Of a stretch of 64,000 bases of DNA, positions 11,904 through 22,412 are shown piece after piece (the stretch's first letter is position 1; the number at the start of each line of letters is the position of its first letter). The notes under the pieces were generated by a model. It did no database searches. It saw nothing but the letters and a program-made list of their open reading frames with translations, and was not told where the DNA came from. Made by a program: the position numbers and the translations under genes. This DNA comes from Solanum dulcamara (lineage: Eukaryota; Streptophyta; Magnoliopsida; Solanales; Solanaceae). The stretch covers positions 66,380,921 to 66,444,920 of the forward strand of contig NC_077246.1 in assembly GCF_947179165.1 (NCBI RefSeq), read 5' to 3'.

Positions 11904-12350
11904 CAGGGGCGGATCTATGTTCATTTGTGAGGGTGTCACGTCATCCGTGGTCTCTGTTGAAAATTTATATATACATGTATATTTGTATATATATTTATAC
12001 AAAAAGTATAAATATTAAACGTGACACCCCTAGAAATAATGAGTTTTGTGGTGCCGTCATGTTTACTATCGTAGGGATGCAAGTTTGAGCCCCGTTGCGG
12101 ATGTATTTTCTTAAAACTTTTTTTATCAGGCAAGACATTGTTAGCGAATTTATTGTAAAAAGAATTGTGAATAAGTATATTATAACCCTAAGTAAAATCT
12201 TAAGTAAACCAACAGAGCAAGTCTACATTTTGTATGCATATTTATTAATAAATATTAAGTATTATTTTATTATACACTAGAGTTTTTGATATAGGTTACT
12301 GTTCAAAGTATCGTGTCACCCAAAAATTCAAAATTCTAGATTCGCCTCCG
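11904..12350. mobile_element. hAT-type MITE, 447 bp
   Basis: Terminal inverted repeats CAGGGGCGGATCTA (left) and TAGATTCGCCTCCG (right) differ at few positions. They are flanked by 8-bp target duplications ACTGGATA (11896-11903) and ACCGGATA (12351-12358), which match at 7 of 8 positions. An 8-bp duplication with this kind of terminus is typical of hAT elements. The element has no transposase and is non-autonomous. Internal inverted copies of GGGTGTCACG lie near 11931-11940 and 12021-12030, with another near 12313. Confidence 0.8.
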
Positions 12351-12358
12351 ACCGGATA

Positions 12359-13174
12359 AATGGACCAAACTCAATAATTTCTTCCAACACTATCAAATTT
12401 CTTTACATGTCCATTTAGGTGAGCTGTAAAGAGGAGAATACAACGTTCAAGATGAGCCATTAATATTCTCTGTCCATAGTTTCTTAAAGAAAAAGAGAAG
12501 AATAATTTTAGTGTTGATGGTATATATTCTCTTCTCTTAATTACATAAGAGGGAGTTTGGAAGATGAAGCGGGTACATCGACATTTAAAAATTATTTTTG
12601 CGGTTTTTAATTTAATTAGTGTACTATTTTCTTAAAAATTATGAAACCTCTTAGTTTTAAATTCATATCTATTTAGTTGTATCTTTATTATTTTGAATGT
12701 CACTAATATTTGTGTAAATTTATAATTATTTTAAATAAAAAATTTATTATCGATGAAGAAATACTTTAATTATGGACATCCCAATGAGACTCTTCACATT
12801 TAATTTGATAGAAAAAAAATGAAATGATTTACTATTACTATATTTATATATATATATATCAATATTAATAATATTTATCAGGTATTAATTTTATATTTAA
12901 TGAAATAATTTAAAATTATTTAACTAATATCACTTAAAATAATATGAATAAATATTGAACCTGTGCATAAGCATGAATTTTTGATAACTAGTTTGTTTAT
13001 AAGCTTCATGACATATATTTTTATATAAGCTTCAAAAAGGACATTGATCTTAATTACGTGCAGTGGCAATCGACTTTCCTTTAGTAAATTTAAAGTATCA
13101 CATGTTTATTTGGTGTTTGGACGTCGAATCGATTTCTTGTGAATGGATAAAATCAGGTGCCTTTATTTTATGAT
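12359..13174. other. AT-rich intergenic DNA
   Basis: Non-coding AT-rich sequence between the hAT MITE and the left flank of copia A. No recognisable gene or element ends were found. Confidence 0.5.
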
Positions 13175-13179
13175 GACTC

Positions 13180-13450
13180 TATTATCAACCAAGTAAAATG
13201 GTTGTCCACTTAAAATGGTGGATAATTCATTTACTTTTTAAGTGGATAAATTGCCCAATAATATTTTTCTCCACTTGTAAATATGACTATAAATATAGCC
13301 TTAAACTTCAATGTAAAAACACACAAAACATATAAAAGAAGAGAATTACTATTACTCTCTCTATATTACTACTCTCTCTATTAATACTTTCTATATTATT
13401 CTCTTGTTCTTCTTCCTTTATAAAATTGTCAAGTAAGTTAATTTATAACA
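13180..13450 (+). repeat. 5' LTR of copia A
   Basis: Starts TATTATCAACC and ends TTTATAACA. The usual TG start is TA in both LTRs, so this was probably already so in the parent copy. 'ctataaatatagcc' (about 13289-13302) is the likely TATA region, and CT-rich repeats near 13351-13400 lie just downstream. Confidence 0.92.
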
Positions 13451-13464
13451 CGTTATCAGCACGA
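13451..13464 (+). promoter_or_regulatory. Primer binding site of copia A
   Basis: CGTTATCAGCACGA abuts the 5' LTR, identical to the site in copia B. The first 12 bases are complementary to the anticodon loop and 5' stem of tRNA-Ile, with C opposite the wobble base. Confidence 0.7.
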
Positions 13465-13563
13465 AGCTCTAATTTTTCAGAAAATTAACTTCTATATCAG
13501 GTATATCTACTAAAGAAATTTAATTTTTAAGTTATCTTTGTTACTTTCAAATTAATTTTCATC

Positions 13564-14615
13564 ATGTCAAACTTGTCAAAATTGGAATTTGTGGCACTTG
13601 ATATTTCTGGTAAAAATTATTTGTCATGGGTACTTGATGCTGAAATTCACCTTACCGCTAAGGGTCTTGGTGATGCTATAATTGAAGGAAATACAGCATC
13701 AAGTCAGGATAAAGCAAAGGTTATGATTTTCCTTCGTCATCATTTAGATGAAAGCCTAAAAATTGAATACTTGACAGTGAAAGATCCACTTGAATTGTAA
13801 AAGACTTAAAAGGGAGGTATGACCACCTCAGGGCAACGGTATTGCCAAGGGCTCGTTATGAGTGGATGCACTTACGATTTCAAGATTTTAAAACCGTAAT
13901 TGAGTATAATTCTGTTGTATTTAGAATAACTTCCCAATTAAAATTATGTGGGGAAAATATAAATGATGAGGACATGTTAGAAAAGACACTAACTACTTTT
14001 CATGCCTCTAATGTAATATTACAGCAGTAATACCGTGAAAAGGGTTTTAAAAAATACTCTGAATTGATATCATGCCTTCTGGTGGCTGAACAACATAATG
14101 CCCTTTTAATGAAAAATCATGAAACCCGTCCCACTAGAACCGCTCCGTTATCGGAGGTAAATATGGTAAAGGCACATGGCCAGTCTGAAAGAAGACAAAA
14201 TAAAAATTATGGCCACAATAATGTGCGTGGACGTGGCAATGACAGAAGACGATTTAATAATCGTCGAGGTGGTGGTCAACATAAAAGGGAGAACAATATC
14301 AGTTCTCAAAATGACCCTTCAAAAAGTAACTGTCATCGTTGTGGCATGAAAGGCCACTGAAAAAATGAATGTCGGACGCCTGAGCATTTTGTAAGACTTT
14401 ATCAAAATTCTTTTAAAAGAAAGGCAAATAGAGGTGGTGCCTCTTCTTCTAATGCTCGGATAGAGTCACACTTGGCATTCGAAAATAATGTTGAGGCAAG
14501 GCCTTTGAATAATGATAATATTGAAGCAAATCTGGCCTTAAGGGATGATGATTTTAATGACCTCAATGATATTACTCATTTGGAGGTTGAAGATTTTTTT
14601 AAGGATCTTAATTGA
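13564..14615 (+). pseudogene. Copia A gag, frameshifted
   Basis: Starts MSNLSKLEFVALDISGKNYL at 13564. After DPLEL (about 13797), a deleted base together with a G-to-A change turns the expected Trp-Lys into a stop and shifts the frame. Gag then continues from about 13803 in another frame through PRARYEWMHLRFQDF. There is a Gln-to-stop at 14028-14030. The basic region is followed by a CCHC knuckle, C-H-R-C-G-M-K-G-H-stop-K-N-E-C, near 14330-14372, where a Trp codon has become TGA. The frame closes at 14613-14615. Gag would assemble the particle; this copy cannot make a complete one. Confidence 0.9.
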
Positions 14616-15227
14616 TGTTTAATTTAATGTTTTTCAATATGTTATCATGTACTTCGAATTATTGTGTTTTTACATTTATGTATTTGAAGAAAAAATAATA
14701 ATAATCAAGGTCACATTATTATGATAATTGTATATTGTTTATTACATTGTGCTATTTTACAATGTTGTAATTAATTACTATTAGTGTGCTATTATTTAAT
14801 CTTAATATCATATTGTTACTAAAAATAATATTCGCATTATTTAATGTCATTATACTAACTGTTTATTCTTGTTAATGTTTTAGACATTAATAATATATAA
14901 TGATTGTATTATTTTTGTCAATAAACAAATTATCTATACATGATGATTAATATTATATTAATATTTTATAATATTTTATATTTGTTTTTAATACTTGTGT
15001 ATAATATTTATTTAAGGTTAATAAGTATATAATTCCATAAACTAAATTATTGTAACATTCCTCATAATTGAATCATATAATTTTTTAAATTCTAAATTAC
15101 CATAATTTAACTTTAAAAAAAAAGGGACTTATGTTTTTCTAGCAAAATTATTACTTATTTTATTTCTTACAATGCATTTTTATTTTATGAAGATAAATAA
15201 ATTTATCAGTCTTCAATTGGATTCAAA
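14616..15227 (+). other. AT-rich spacer between gag and pol of copia A
   Basis: About 610 bp of strongly AT-rich, stop-filled sequence between the gag stop and the first pol codons. Copia B has a 131-bp spacer at the same place (9771-9901). I see no clear foreign element in it. It may be partly insertion and partly a lineage-specific gag-pol spacer. Confidence 0.5.
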
Positions 15228-15404
15228 ATGAATAATGGAGATATGTGCATTTTGGATAGTGCCACAACTCATACGATATTAAAAGAAAAGAAATATTTTT
15301 GTCATTTGATTATGAAAAAGGAGTTTGAAATGAAAGACCTTGGAAAGACAAAATTTTGTCTTGGTCTACAAATTGAACATTTTATAAATGGGATATTTGT
15401 CCAT
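15228..15404 (+). pseudogene. Copia A pol 5' remnant: protease fused to late RT by deletion
   Basis: The frame reads MNNGDMCILDSATTH, the protease active-site region (D-S-A-T-T-H), and passes directly into FEMKDLGKTKFCLGLQIEH, a late RT segment that should lie about 800 residues downstream. The rest of protease, all of integrase and the RT catalytic YVDD are absent. The frame then runs into the inserted Tat/Ogre-like element at FVH and resumes at 27018. Confidence 0.88.
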
Positions 15405-15697
15405 TGTTGACACCCAATTTTGACCATCCACAACGCAAATTAGCTATCGAGTTTTTTTGAATTCGAACATTTTGAAACAATTAGCTTTTATAAAAAAAAA
15501 AATATTTTCATATTATTCTTAACTATTTTTATCTTTTTATAAATTTTAGTATAATATACATATTTCTATATAACTATAGTTTTAATTACTATTTATGTGA
15601 TTATTCAAAAATTATCTCAAAAGATTTTATTTTTATTAAATACAATTTTAGTTAGGCTAGTTTAATTATGGTTTGTATTTTTGAAATTTTTAGTTTT

Positions 15698-15729
<32 letters not shown>

Positions 15730-15743
15730 TAAAAATGCACTTC

Positions 15744-15794
15744 TCCCACATCGAAAATACATGGGAAATTTGGGGTTTTTGGAGCCTATATAAA
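15744..15794 (+). promoter_or_regulatory. LTR promoter: USE-like motif plus TATA box
   Basis: TCCCACATCG (15744-15753) is followed after 33 bp by TATATAAA (15787-15794). The first motif equals the core of the plant U-snRNA upstream sequence element, and the gap is the one used by Pol II snRNA genes. The 3' LTR has the same arrangement at 25171-25221. Transcription should start near 15815-15825. Confidence 0.65.
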
Positions 15795-16366
15795 GGCTCA
15801 TATTCTCATTAGGAAGGGGAAGAAGGAAGAGGTTTTTTAACCACCCCAAAGTTAGAAATTTTCTTAACTTGGTTAGGATTTTGGACTTTTGTCCCCAGCC
15901 TAAAAGTTGTGAAAATTTCTAGCTTTCAATCTATATTTTCTTCATGGAAAATAGGAGATTGAAGTTGGAATTTAGGCTAAGAACCCACGAAGGTTCGAGT
16001 CTAAACTCTTTTTAAAAAAATCTTTTTCTTTGTTTTTGTAGATTGAAGTTCCATCAAGCTATTATTGGATGGTGGTGAAGTTGTCTTCCGCTCATCGTTT
16101 TCAATCTTGGCTCGGAAAGAGGTAAAATATTTTTTCAGTTTTATTTTACTTAATTGTTTCACGTTTTATATTTAGTTGATTCATAGTCTTATTTTTTTAG
16201 TTAGTATGTATATAAGAATAATTAAAATTAATGATATAAATTTGTTATAGTTAGCATGTGTTAGGATTAATTAGCTAGCATGTGTTAGAGTTAATTAGCT
16301 AGAATATGTTAGGATTATTTCATTAAAGCACTTAGTTTTGTTCATTATTTTTCCAAGTAGTTTGAT

Positions 16367-16580
16367 ATTATTATTATTACTATTATTATTATTATTGTTT
16401 GTTCTTATTATTATTGTTTGTTCTTATTATTATTGTTGTTGTTATTATTATTGTTGTTGTTTTTATTATTGTTGTTGTTGATTACTATTATTATTAATAT
16501 TATTATTATTATTGATTGTTGTTGTTATTATTATTGTTGTTCTTATTATTGTTGTTTTTATTATTGTTGTTGTTGATTAC

Positions 16581-16611
<31 letters not shown>

Positions 16612-16662
16612 GTTCTTATTATTGTTGTTGTTGTTGTTGTTATTATTGTGTTCTTATTATTG

Positions 16663-16712
<50 letters not shown>

Positions 16713-17003
16713 TTTGTTGTTATTTTTATTGTTGTTGTTCTTGTTATTATTATTATTGTTGTTCTTGTTATTATTATTGTTGTTGTTCTTGTTATTATTA
16801 TTGTTATTCTTATTATTATTATTGTTGTTCTTATTATTAGTATTATTATTATTATTATTATTATTGTTGTTGTTGTTGTTGTTGTTGTTGTTCTTATTAT
16901 TATTATTGTTCTTCTTATTATTATTATTATTATTGTTCTTATTATTATTATTGTTGTTGTTCTTATTATTATTATTGTTGTTATTATTATTGTTGTTCAT
17001 GTA
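16367..17003. repeat. Degenerate TTA/TTG trinucleotide microsatellite (5' LTR)
   Basis: Mixed runs of TTA, TTG and TTC trinucleotides over about 640 bp. All frames stay open and give artefactual poly-Asn, poly-Leu, poly-Ile/Val and poly-Tyr/Cys frames. The homologous tract in the other LTR is 25797-26458 and differs in unit order and length. Confidence 0.95.
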
Positions 17004-17561
17004 TTATTTATTGTATTTATATTGATTCGGGTTGTAATAATTTAGTTACTTATGTTAGTTATACTTTCCTAGATATTAATTTTAATTTATTTTAACCTAA
17101 TTAGATTCCCCTAAAGATAAACCAATTCATGTTAAGTTTACTCTTTAAATGATTTTCTACCTTTACTTATTTATTTGATAAACTTTTACTTTTTTATATA
17201 TACATCTATATTATTTTCAATGTTTAAGTTTAATCTCTTTTTTTTTTCTAAAAAAAAATAATTCTAAAGTCTTCATTTCATTTTAAATTAATATTTTCAA
17301 AAGTTAGTCAAATAATTTTCAAATCGTCGGATAACCGCGCGTTAGCGGCCACTTTGAATGCTTAACACCTTCTCAAAGTGGAAATAAGAACCTCGTACCT
17401 TTTTCTCTAAATTTTTAAGACTTAAATCTGTTAGGGTCTTTTAAATTAAGTTTTCTTAATTTCTTTAAAAAATTAAGTGGCGACTCCTTTTTTCTAAAAT
17501 TGATTTTTTCTCTAAAAAGTTGAAATTAATTTTAAACCGTCTTTTTTCGATATAACAGAAA

Positions 17562-17579
17562 TGGCGACTCCGCTGGGGA
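17562..17579 (+). promoter_or_regulatory. Primer binding site of the Tat/Ogre-like element
   Basis: TGGCGACTCCGCTGGGGA lies four bases after the LTR end. It has the TGG start expected for pairing with a tRNA CCA end and resembles the tRNA-Arg-type site reported for Ogre/Tat elements (from memory). The identity of the tRNA should be confirmed against a tRNA set. Confidence 0.75.
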
Positions 17580-19439
17580 TTAATTAGGTTCTAACCATTA
17601 GATTTGATTGTTTATTTGACTAACTATTTGAGTTTGTAATAATTAGTAATTCTTGTTTTTCTTAATTGTGCAATTATGTGTTTAATTTATATATTAAATT
17701 GTTATTTGCATTTCATAGCATTTTTCCTATTTAATGTATAGTATATTAAAGAACGATTTTGCGGTACCGCAGTCGGGCTTTTTATACTTAACCCTTTTCG
17801 GAAACGATCGACAATTTATTGATACGCCATGCGTCCAATGGTTGTCGTAAGTTCCAGCCTGAGTTGTCCGCTTGGGTTACCAGTCTTGCAAAAGCCACTC
17901 TTAGTCAATCTAGCGTAGAGCAAAGCCAAATCCCTAATTTAGTGCATTGGCCTAAGACGACCCAATACCCAAGGCGTATTGGGCCCATTAGAATGACCAC
18001 CTTGAGTTCAAAACGGCCCTCGGCCTAAATGGACAAGCATACATATATGTTTAAATTTGAAGGTTTTATACGCGGTTTGGCAAACCATTGTCCCTCGGGG
18101 CTGGGAGTTTTTTTTTTTTTTAGCTTAGTCTAGTCAAAGAAGGACCTTCAGTAAATGACACTTCATCCAAAAGGCGTTGCGTTCGGAGATGTCAAGAAAT
18201 CAAGAAAGAAGGATTTTCCACGAAGGCTTAGTTAGGATTGTACCCCTGCGTGGGACTGACTATTTATATCCCTTTTTTCCATTTATGTATCCCCATTCAA
18301 ATTATTCATAATATTTGTATAAATATAAGTTTGGGGACAATGAAATGTTTCAAATGACGTAATACATCCTTCAAATCGTTAGGCCTACCTTTGGCACAAA
18401 AAGGTCACATATCTGTTTAGGATGCGCAATAATTGTTTGTGTGCTATATGTTATAACTGTTTTGTGAATATGTTGCTTTATTTGGAGACATGCTAGTCCA
18501 CTCTTTTAGATTTTTTTTAGAGCCTCATAGGCATAAATATCGAATCACTATCGATAGTGCATCCAAATATTCAATGAGTCTTTAATTTCCCAACAAAATT
18601 CGAACTTTACACTCAAATTATAAACTTTGCTTTCTCATCTCCACAAAAAAAAAAAATCAAGTGGTCGAACTACGTAGGCAGTCTTTCAAGGCTCGGTCCC
18701 TGTTTTTGAAGTTTTCAGTTTTCCTCATTCTTTCAAAGAAATTGAGAACTTTTTCTGCATCTAAGAAAAACAAGGGTACAAAAGTTGAAACGCAAAAAAA
18801 TATCTGTGATTCACAAGTCAACTTTTCTCACACATTTATCATAAAATTAATTTTTGTCCGTTTACTCTTTCTTCACCCATAGATTAGTTTGTCTTAAAAC
18901 AAAGCAACATTTATGTGTTTAATTCTTTATGTGATATTTTGCATTAATTATTATAAGCACAAACTAATACTTTGGCTTTTGAGTTATTTTTCTTTTTCAG
19001 GGAAAGACTAATTTATGTCGGAAAACAAACTTGCTTACTTCTCAAAGATCGATGGTTCAACAAAGTTGTTTCTTTCTTTGTAGGGGCTGTTATCAAAGGA
19101 CATCATGCGATAAATGAAAGGATCTCAATTTAGAAGTCAATTCCCTCTCCCTAACTAAGAAGTTTTCTTTGTACACAGAAGAGACGACATTATTTCAAGA
19201 GAGGGGATCACGGGACAAAGAGTTAATGGGAAATAACGATGACATTAAATTTCACAAGACACCAATACACAGCCTGAAAGATAAATCGGGGGAGTCTTTG
19301 ACTATGAAATCTTACTCCTATATCTTATTACTTATTTTTTTTTATTTTTTAGAATGGCCCCGCTTTCACACTCTTCTCATATCTTTGCAGGAAAACTGTC
19401 CCCGACAATAGTCGGGGATGGTTATAACAACGTATGATT
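17580..19439 (+). other. Leader/interior of the Tat/Ogre-like element, non-coding
   Basis: No retroelement protein domain is recognisable. A 69-codon frame at 17819-18028 (MIRHASNGCRKFQPELSAWV...) is present but matches nothing I recognise, and may be conserved leader RNA and not protein. At about 18660-18710 lies a shortened copy of the hairpin module (GAACTACGTAGGCAG... GGCTCGGTCCC). A short frame at 19169-19411 is also unrecognised. Confidence 0.5.
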
Positions 19440-20470
19440 CTTTGAATAGTTGGAAGAATTCAAATCATAAGAGACAATCCTCAAGAAAAACACAACAACA
19501 ATAACCAGAGCTCAAGAAATTGGATTTATTGGAGAAGTATCAATTTGAGGAAGAAAGATATAGGGTGATAAACATCCAACGTCTATATTAGATGAAGAAT
19601 TAAAGAGATACATATTCCAAGAGTCTCCTAAAAAATGATGTAAAAATTCAAGATAAATAAGAAATAGGATGCAAATACTAATTGAGAAATTATAGGAAAG
19701 CATAGAAAACATTGAAAGACAATCCTCTCCAGTAGAAGAATTATCCCAGATTCTGAAAAGAGCAGATAATTTCGTACAATTTGTCCTCCAAAATGCACCC
19801 GTTATTATCCGTCACCAGGACAATGAGTTATGTTATCTACAATTGTTTGTCAAGTCTGCATGAAGAGGACATCATCAATAAATAAATGTAAAGATTTTAC
19901 TAGTACTGATGTAAAGGAATCTCGAAACTTCAAATGAGAGGTTTTGGAAAGGGGAATATCGGCAAAGAAGAGATTATTTGGGTCAAAGAATTCTCTAATA
20001 TATGTTGAACCTGTGTTCAGTAAGGCAGGAGAGACAATTGGTGTAAATTACATAGGAATGGAGATAACTGATCAGATAAGGAAAAGAGAAAAAAAATGGC
20101 AAAATTGCAAGAAGAGATAGTTGTACAGAAAGCCAAGGAGACTGAACTTAACAGAGAAAACTATGCGAGAGAAACAAATGCTTGCAACCATGTCTCATTA
20201 GATTAGATCCTTTTGTCAGGAGTGGTCAATATGATCGAGATTTTTTCTACCATAAAATTGGATAAGGAACATCGTTAGCTTGTGAATGTAATATTGTCTT
20301 CAGGAGATTTGGTTCTTCAACTAATAAATGACATCATTGACCTTTCCAAAGTCGAATCAGGAGTAATGAAGTTGGAAGCCACAACATTCCGACCAAGAGA
20401 GGTTATAAAGCACGCTGCAGCATCTCCACAGAAAATATTAACATTGGAAGGCCACACCAAGTTTGTCTAA
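19440..20470 (+). pseudogene. Captured fragment of an AHK5/CKI2-type plant histidine kinase, broken
   Basis: Pieced across frames, the translation follows the cytosolic plant histidine kinase AHK5 (CKI2): a coiled-coil part (KKLDLLEKYQFEEERY, about 19513-19560); then VEELSQILKRADNFVQFVLQ and NAPVIIRHQD (about 19725-19830) of the PAS-like domain; then IYVEPVFSKAGETIGVNYIG (about 20000-20060) and MEITDQIRKRE; then the H-box with QMLATMSH followed by a stop where Glu is expected (about 20175-20205); then [20 protein letters not shown] and [16 protein letters not shown]. It ends after LTLEGH near 20460. The catalytic ATPase and receiver domains are absent. Several stops, frameshifts and two small deletions (before LFGSK; VLQTA-type residues after KH) make it non-functional. 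No retained intron is obvious in the span. In plants AHK5 acts in stress, stomatal and root signalling by His-Asp phosphorelay. Confidence 0.85.
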
Positions 20471-20502
20471 AGCTCTGAATTATTTTATATATCATATCTG
20501 CA

Positions 20503-20572
20503 AGAACTACGCACACCTGATTCTCATCTCGATGAGATACGTAGGCAGCCCTTCTTGGGTTCGGTATTTCTT
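20503..20572 (+). other. Hairpin module 2 of the Tat/Ogre-like element
   Basis: GAACTAC, CCTGATTC, then an inverted pair TCTCATC/GATGAGA, then TACGTAGGCAGCC and GGTTCGGT. The same order of conserved blocks, with a different stem, occurs at 22187-22245. A copy lacking the hairpin is near 18660. Function unknown; RNA structure is suggested. Confidence 0.6.
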
Positions 20573-22186
20573 TTTTCAAAAAAAAATGATTAAAAAAATA
20601 GAAAATAAATAAAATAAAAAATTGTGTACATATGTTAAGTGTCATATCTTCTTGATTGGAACGAATACAGTTAGGAGCATGCGAAATATTTGGTATGATG
20701 AAAATGATTGGCTTTGTGCTAAACCATAGCTTCTGTTGGTATCTTTCATTCGTACTTTTGTGATGCTTGAAAATTCTCTTGCGGGCATTCAAGGTAAGAA
20801 TATAACCAACCTCATGGCTTCATGTGCATTGTGTGGTGAGCTTTAGATTAAAATTCAATTTAATCGCACTGTTGATCTAGAACTTGGCCTGATATGTTTG
20901 TTGAGGCGAAATCCTGAGTTATGTTTGGTTTGAGAAAGGATTGTAGGCCTTTTTTGACCCGATTGTGCCTTTCAGAGCCTACCAAATAACATTAATCCCT
21001 AGTTTTCCCACTTTGAGCCTAAAACTTTTTCTTTGGACAACCACATCTTAGCCCTTTCCCTTCTGAGTGCTTACATGCACTATCCCTCTCTTGGCCCAAC
21101 CTCCTTGAGCGCACCAAAGACGCGCAAATTATAGAAGAAGATCCAACTTCGAAATTGCCAAAGGCAAAAGACGTAAAGTCTCCAAAGTCAAGAAAGCAAA
21201 GACGACTTTCTCATAAAAAAAAAAACCTCCTACAAGGTCGATGTAAGACAAAAAGGAAACTACTCCAACAAAAAAGGAGAAACCTCAAAAAGGAACGAAA
21301 AGAGAAAAGCTCTAACAACTAAGGACTCAAAGAAGTCAAGACAAAAGAAAGAGGTGAAAAGAGGAAAAACTCTATCAAATAAAGACTCGAAGAAGTTGAG
21401 ACAAAAGAAAGAGGATTAGACGTCAAAGGCGTATCAATCATCAAAAGCACAAATTCAGTGTGATGCTCAAGGAGAGATTAAGTCACTTTTATCCCAAATT
21501 AATATCCCACCCGTTCCCTTAGCCTACATTACAAACCAATAAACAAGCCCTATATGATCTCATTCCAAATATTCTCACATTAGTGGAGACTTACGTGCAG
21601 GCCAAGCATATGGTATCACAGTTGCATGCGTTGAACTTTCTTGAGAGTGTGAGTGTACTTTGTAAAATGTTCTCAAAATCAAACACTTCATATATGTGCG
21701 AAATAGAACTTTCTTTATTGTGAGGGCACTTGAAACATGATGATTGGTATAATTCTAAACCTTTGTTGGAAGCAGGATGAAAAACATCTTGTCGACACTT
21801 AAGTATGTTTGAGGTATTACTTGAAGCTATAAGAATTACCTTGAAGTGAATCTCAATTATGAGAAAGGAAATGAGAAATATTTCTATGCATTCCTAACTG
21901 TTGATACCAATTGTAGTCAAAATTTGACTATCTCTTTACATTCACTAAAAAAAAAAAAAAAAACTCTTGCATTTGTCCTTTGAAAGTGGGTAATCCCATT
22001 GATGTGAGATGCCTATTTTACTTCATTGGATCGTCCATATCAAACTGGTGGAATATCTCGTGTTTTAAGCTGAAAATGTTGTAAGTAATACAGTTTTCCA
22101 TGTCATTATGCTCATATTACACATGTGTCTACTGATTATCTTGTCTCAGATTTTGCAGCATTCATCATCCAGAGAATTGGAACTAC
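20573..22186 (+). other. Interior of the Tat/Ogre-like element, non-coding
   Basis: No protein domain recognised. At about 21297-21416 a purine-rich unit of about 60 bp (core GACTCAAAGAAGTCAAGACA) is tandemly duplicated. Otherwise it appears to be untranslated 3' region of the element, full of stops in all frames. Confidence 0.5.
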
Positions 22187-22250
22187 ATTTGACCTGATTC
22201 CTGCACCAACAGGATATGTAGGCGCCACAATGGCTCGGTCATGTTCCCCG
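22187..22250 (+). other. Hairpin module 3 of the Tat/Ogre-like element
   Basis: GAACTAC, CCTGATTC, short stem CCTG/CAGG, then ATATGTAGGCGCC and GGCTCGGTC. The flanking blocks match module 2 but the stem sequence differs, as expected if pairing and not sequence is conserved. Confidence 0.55.
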
Positions 22251-22274
22251 TAAGATTTTCATTTCTCCCTTTTA

Positions 22275-22412
22275 ATGAAAACTGGGACAGAATTTTTGAG
22301 ATCTTCTCAAAAATTCAGAAGAAGATACTATCTCCAGCAAGTCAAGATTGGAGATCATGTTAATATATGCAACTGGGACAGAATTTTTGAGAAGATCTCA
22401 AAAATTCCATCA
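22275..22412 (+). repeat. Duplicated near-palindromes
   Basis: AACTGGGACAGAATTTTTGAG occurs in two copies about 90 bp apart. Each is the left arm of a 27-bp near-palindrome. The second palindrome (ending AGAAGATCTCAAAAATTC) is the exact reverse complement of the first (ending AGATCTTCTCAAAAATTC). Confidence 0.75.

Larger units (their letters stand above)
15405..17557 (+). repeat. 5' LTR of the Tat/Ogre-like element
   Basis: 2153 bp, TG...CA. In order: an AT-rich U3; a poly(A) run near 15702-15729; an snRNA-type promoter motif with TATA (see next entry); a degenerate trinucleotide microsatellite (16367-17003); and a conserved 3' block with 'ataaccgcgcgttagcggccac' and 'aagtggcgactcc' near 17330-17490. 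The last phrase repeats the core of the adjacent PBS. Confidence 0.93.

Noticed and set aside
12070..12105. tRNA-like B box (GCAAGTTTGAGCCCC)
   Set aside because: No matching A box, no cloverleaf, and it lies inside a hAT MITE with its own target duplication.
16509..17045. Long frames of poly-Asn, poly-Leu and poly-Ile/Val (also 25936-26502)
   Set aside because: They are translations of a degenerate TTA/TTG microsatellite in the LTRs, open in all frames and on both strands.
17819..18028. Possible small protein in the Tat/Ogre-like leader
   Set aside because: No recognisable domain, and it overlaps sequence that looks like conserved leader RNA; kept only as a note.
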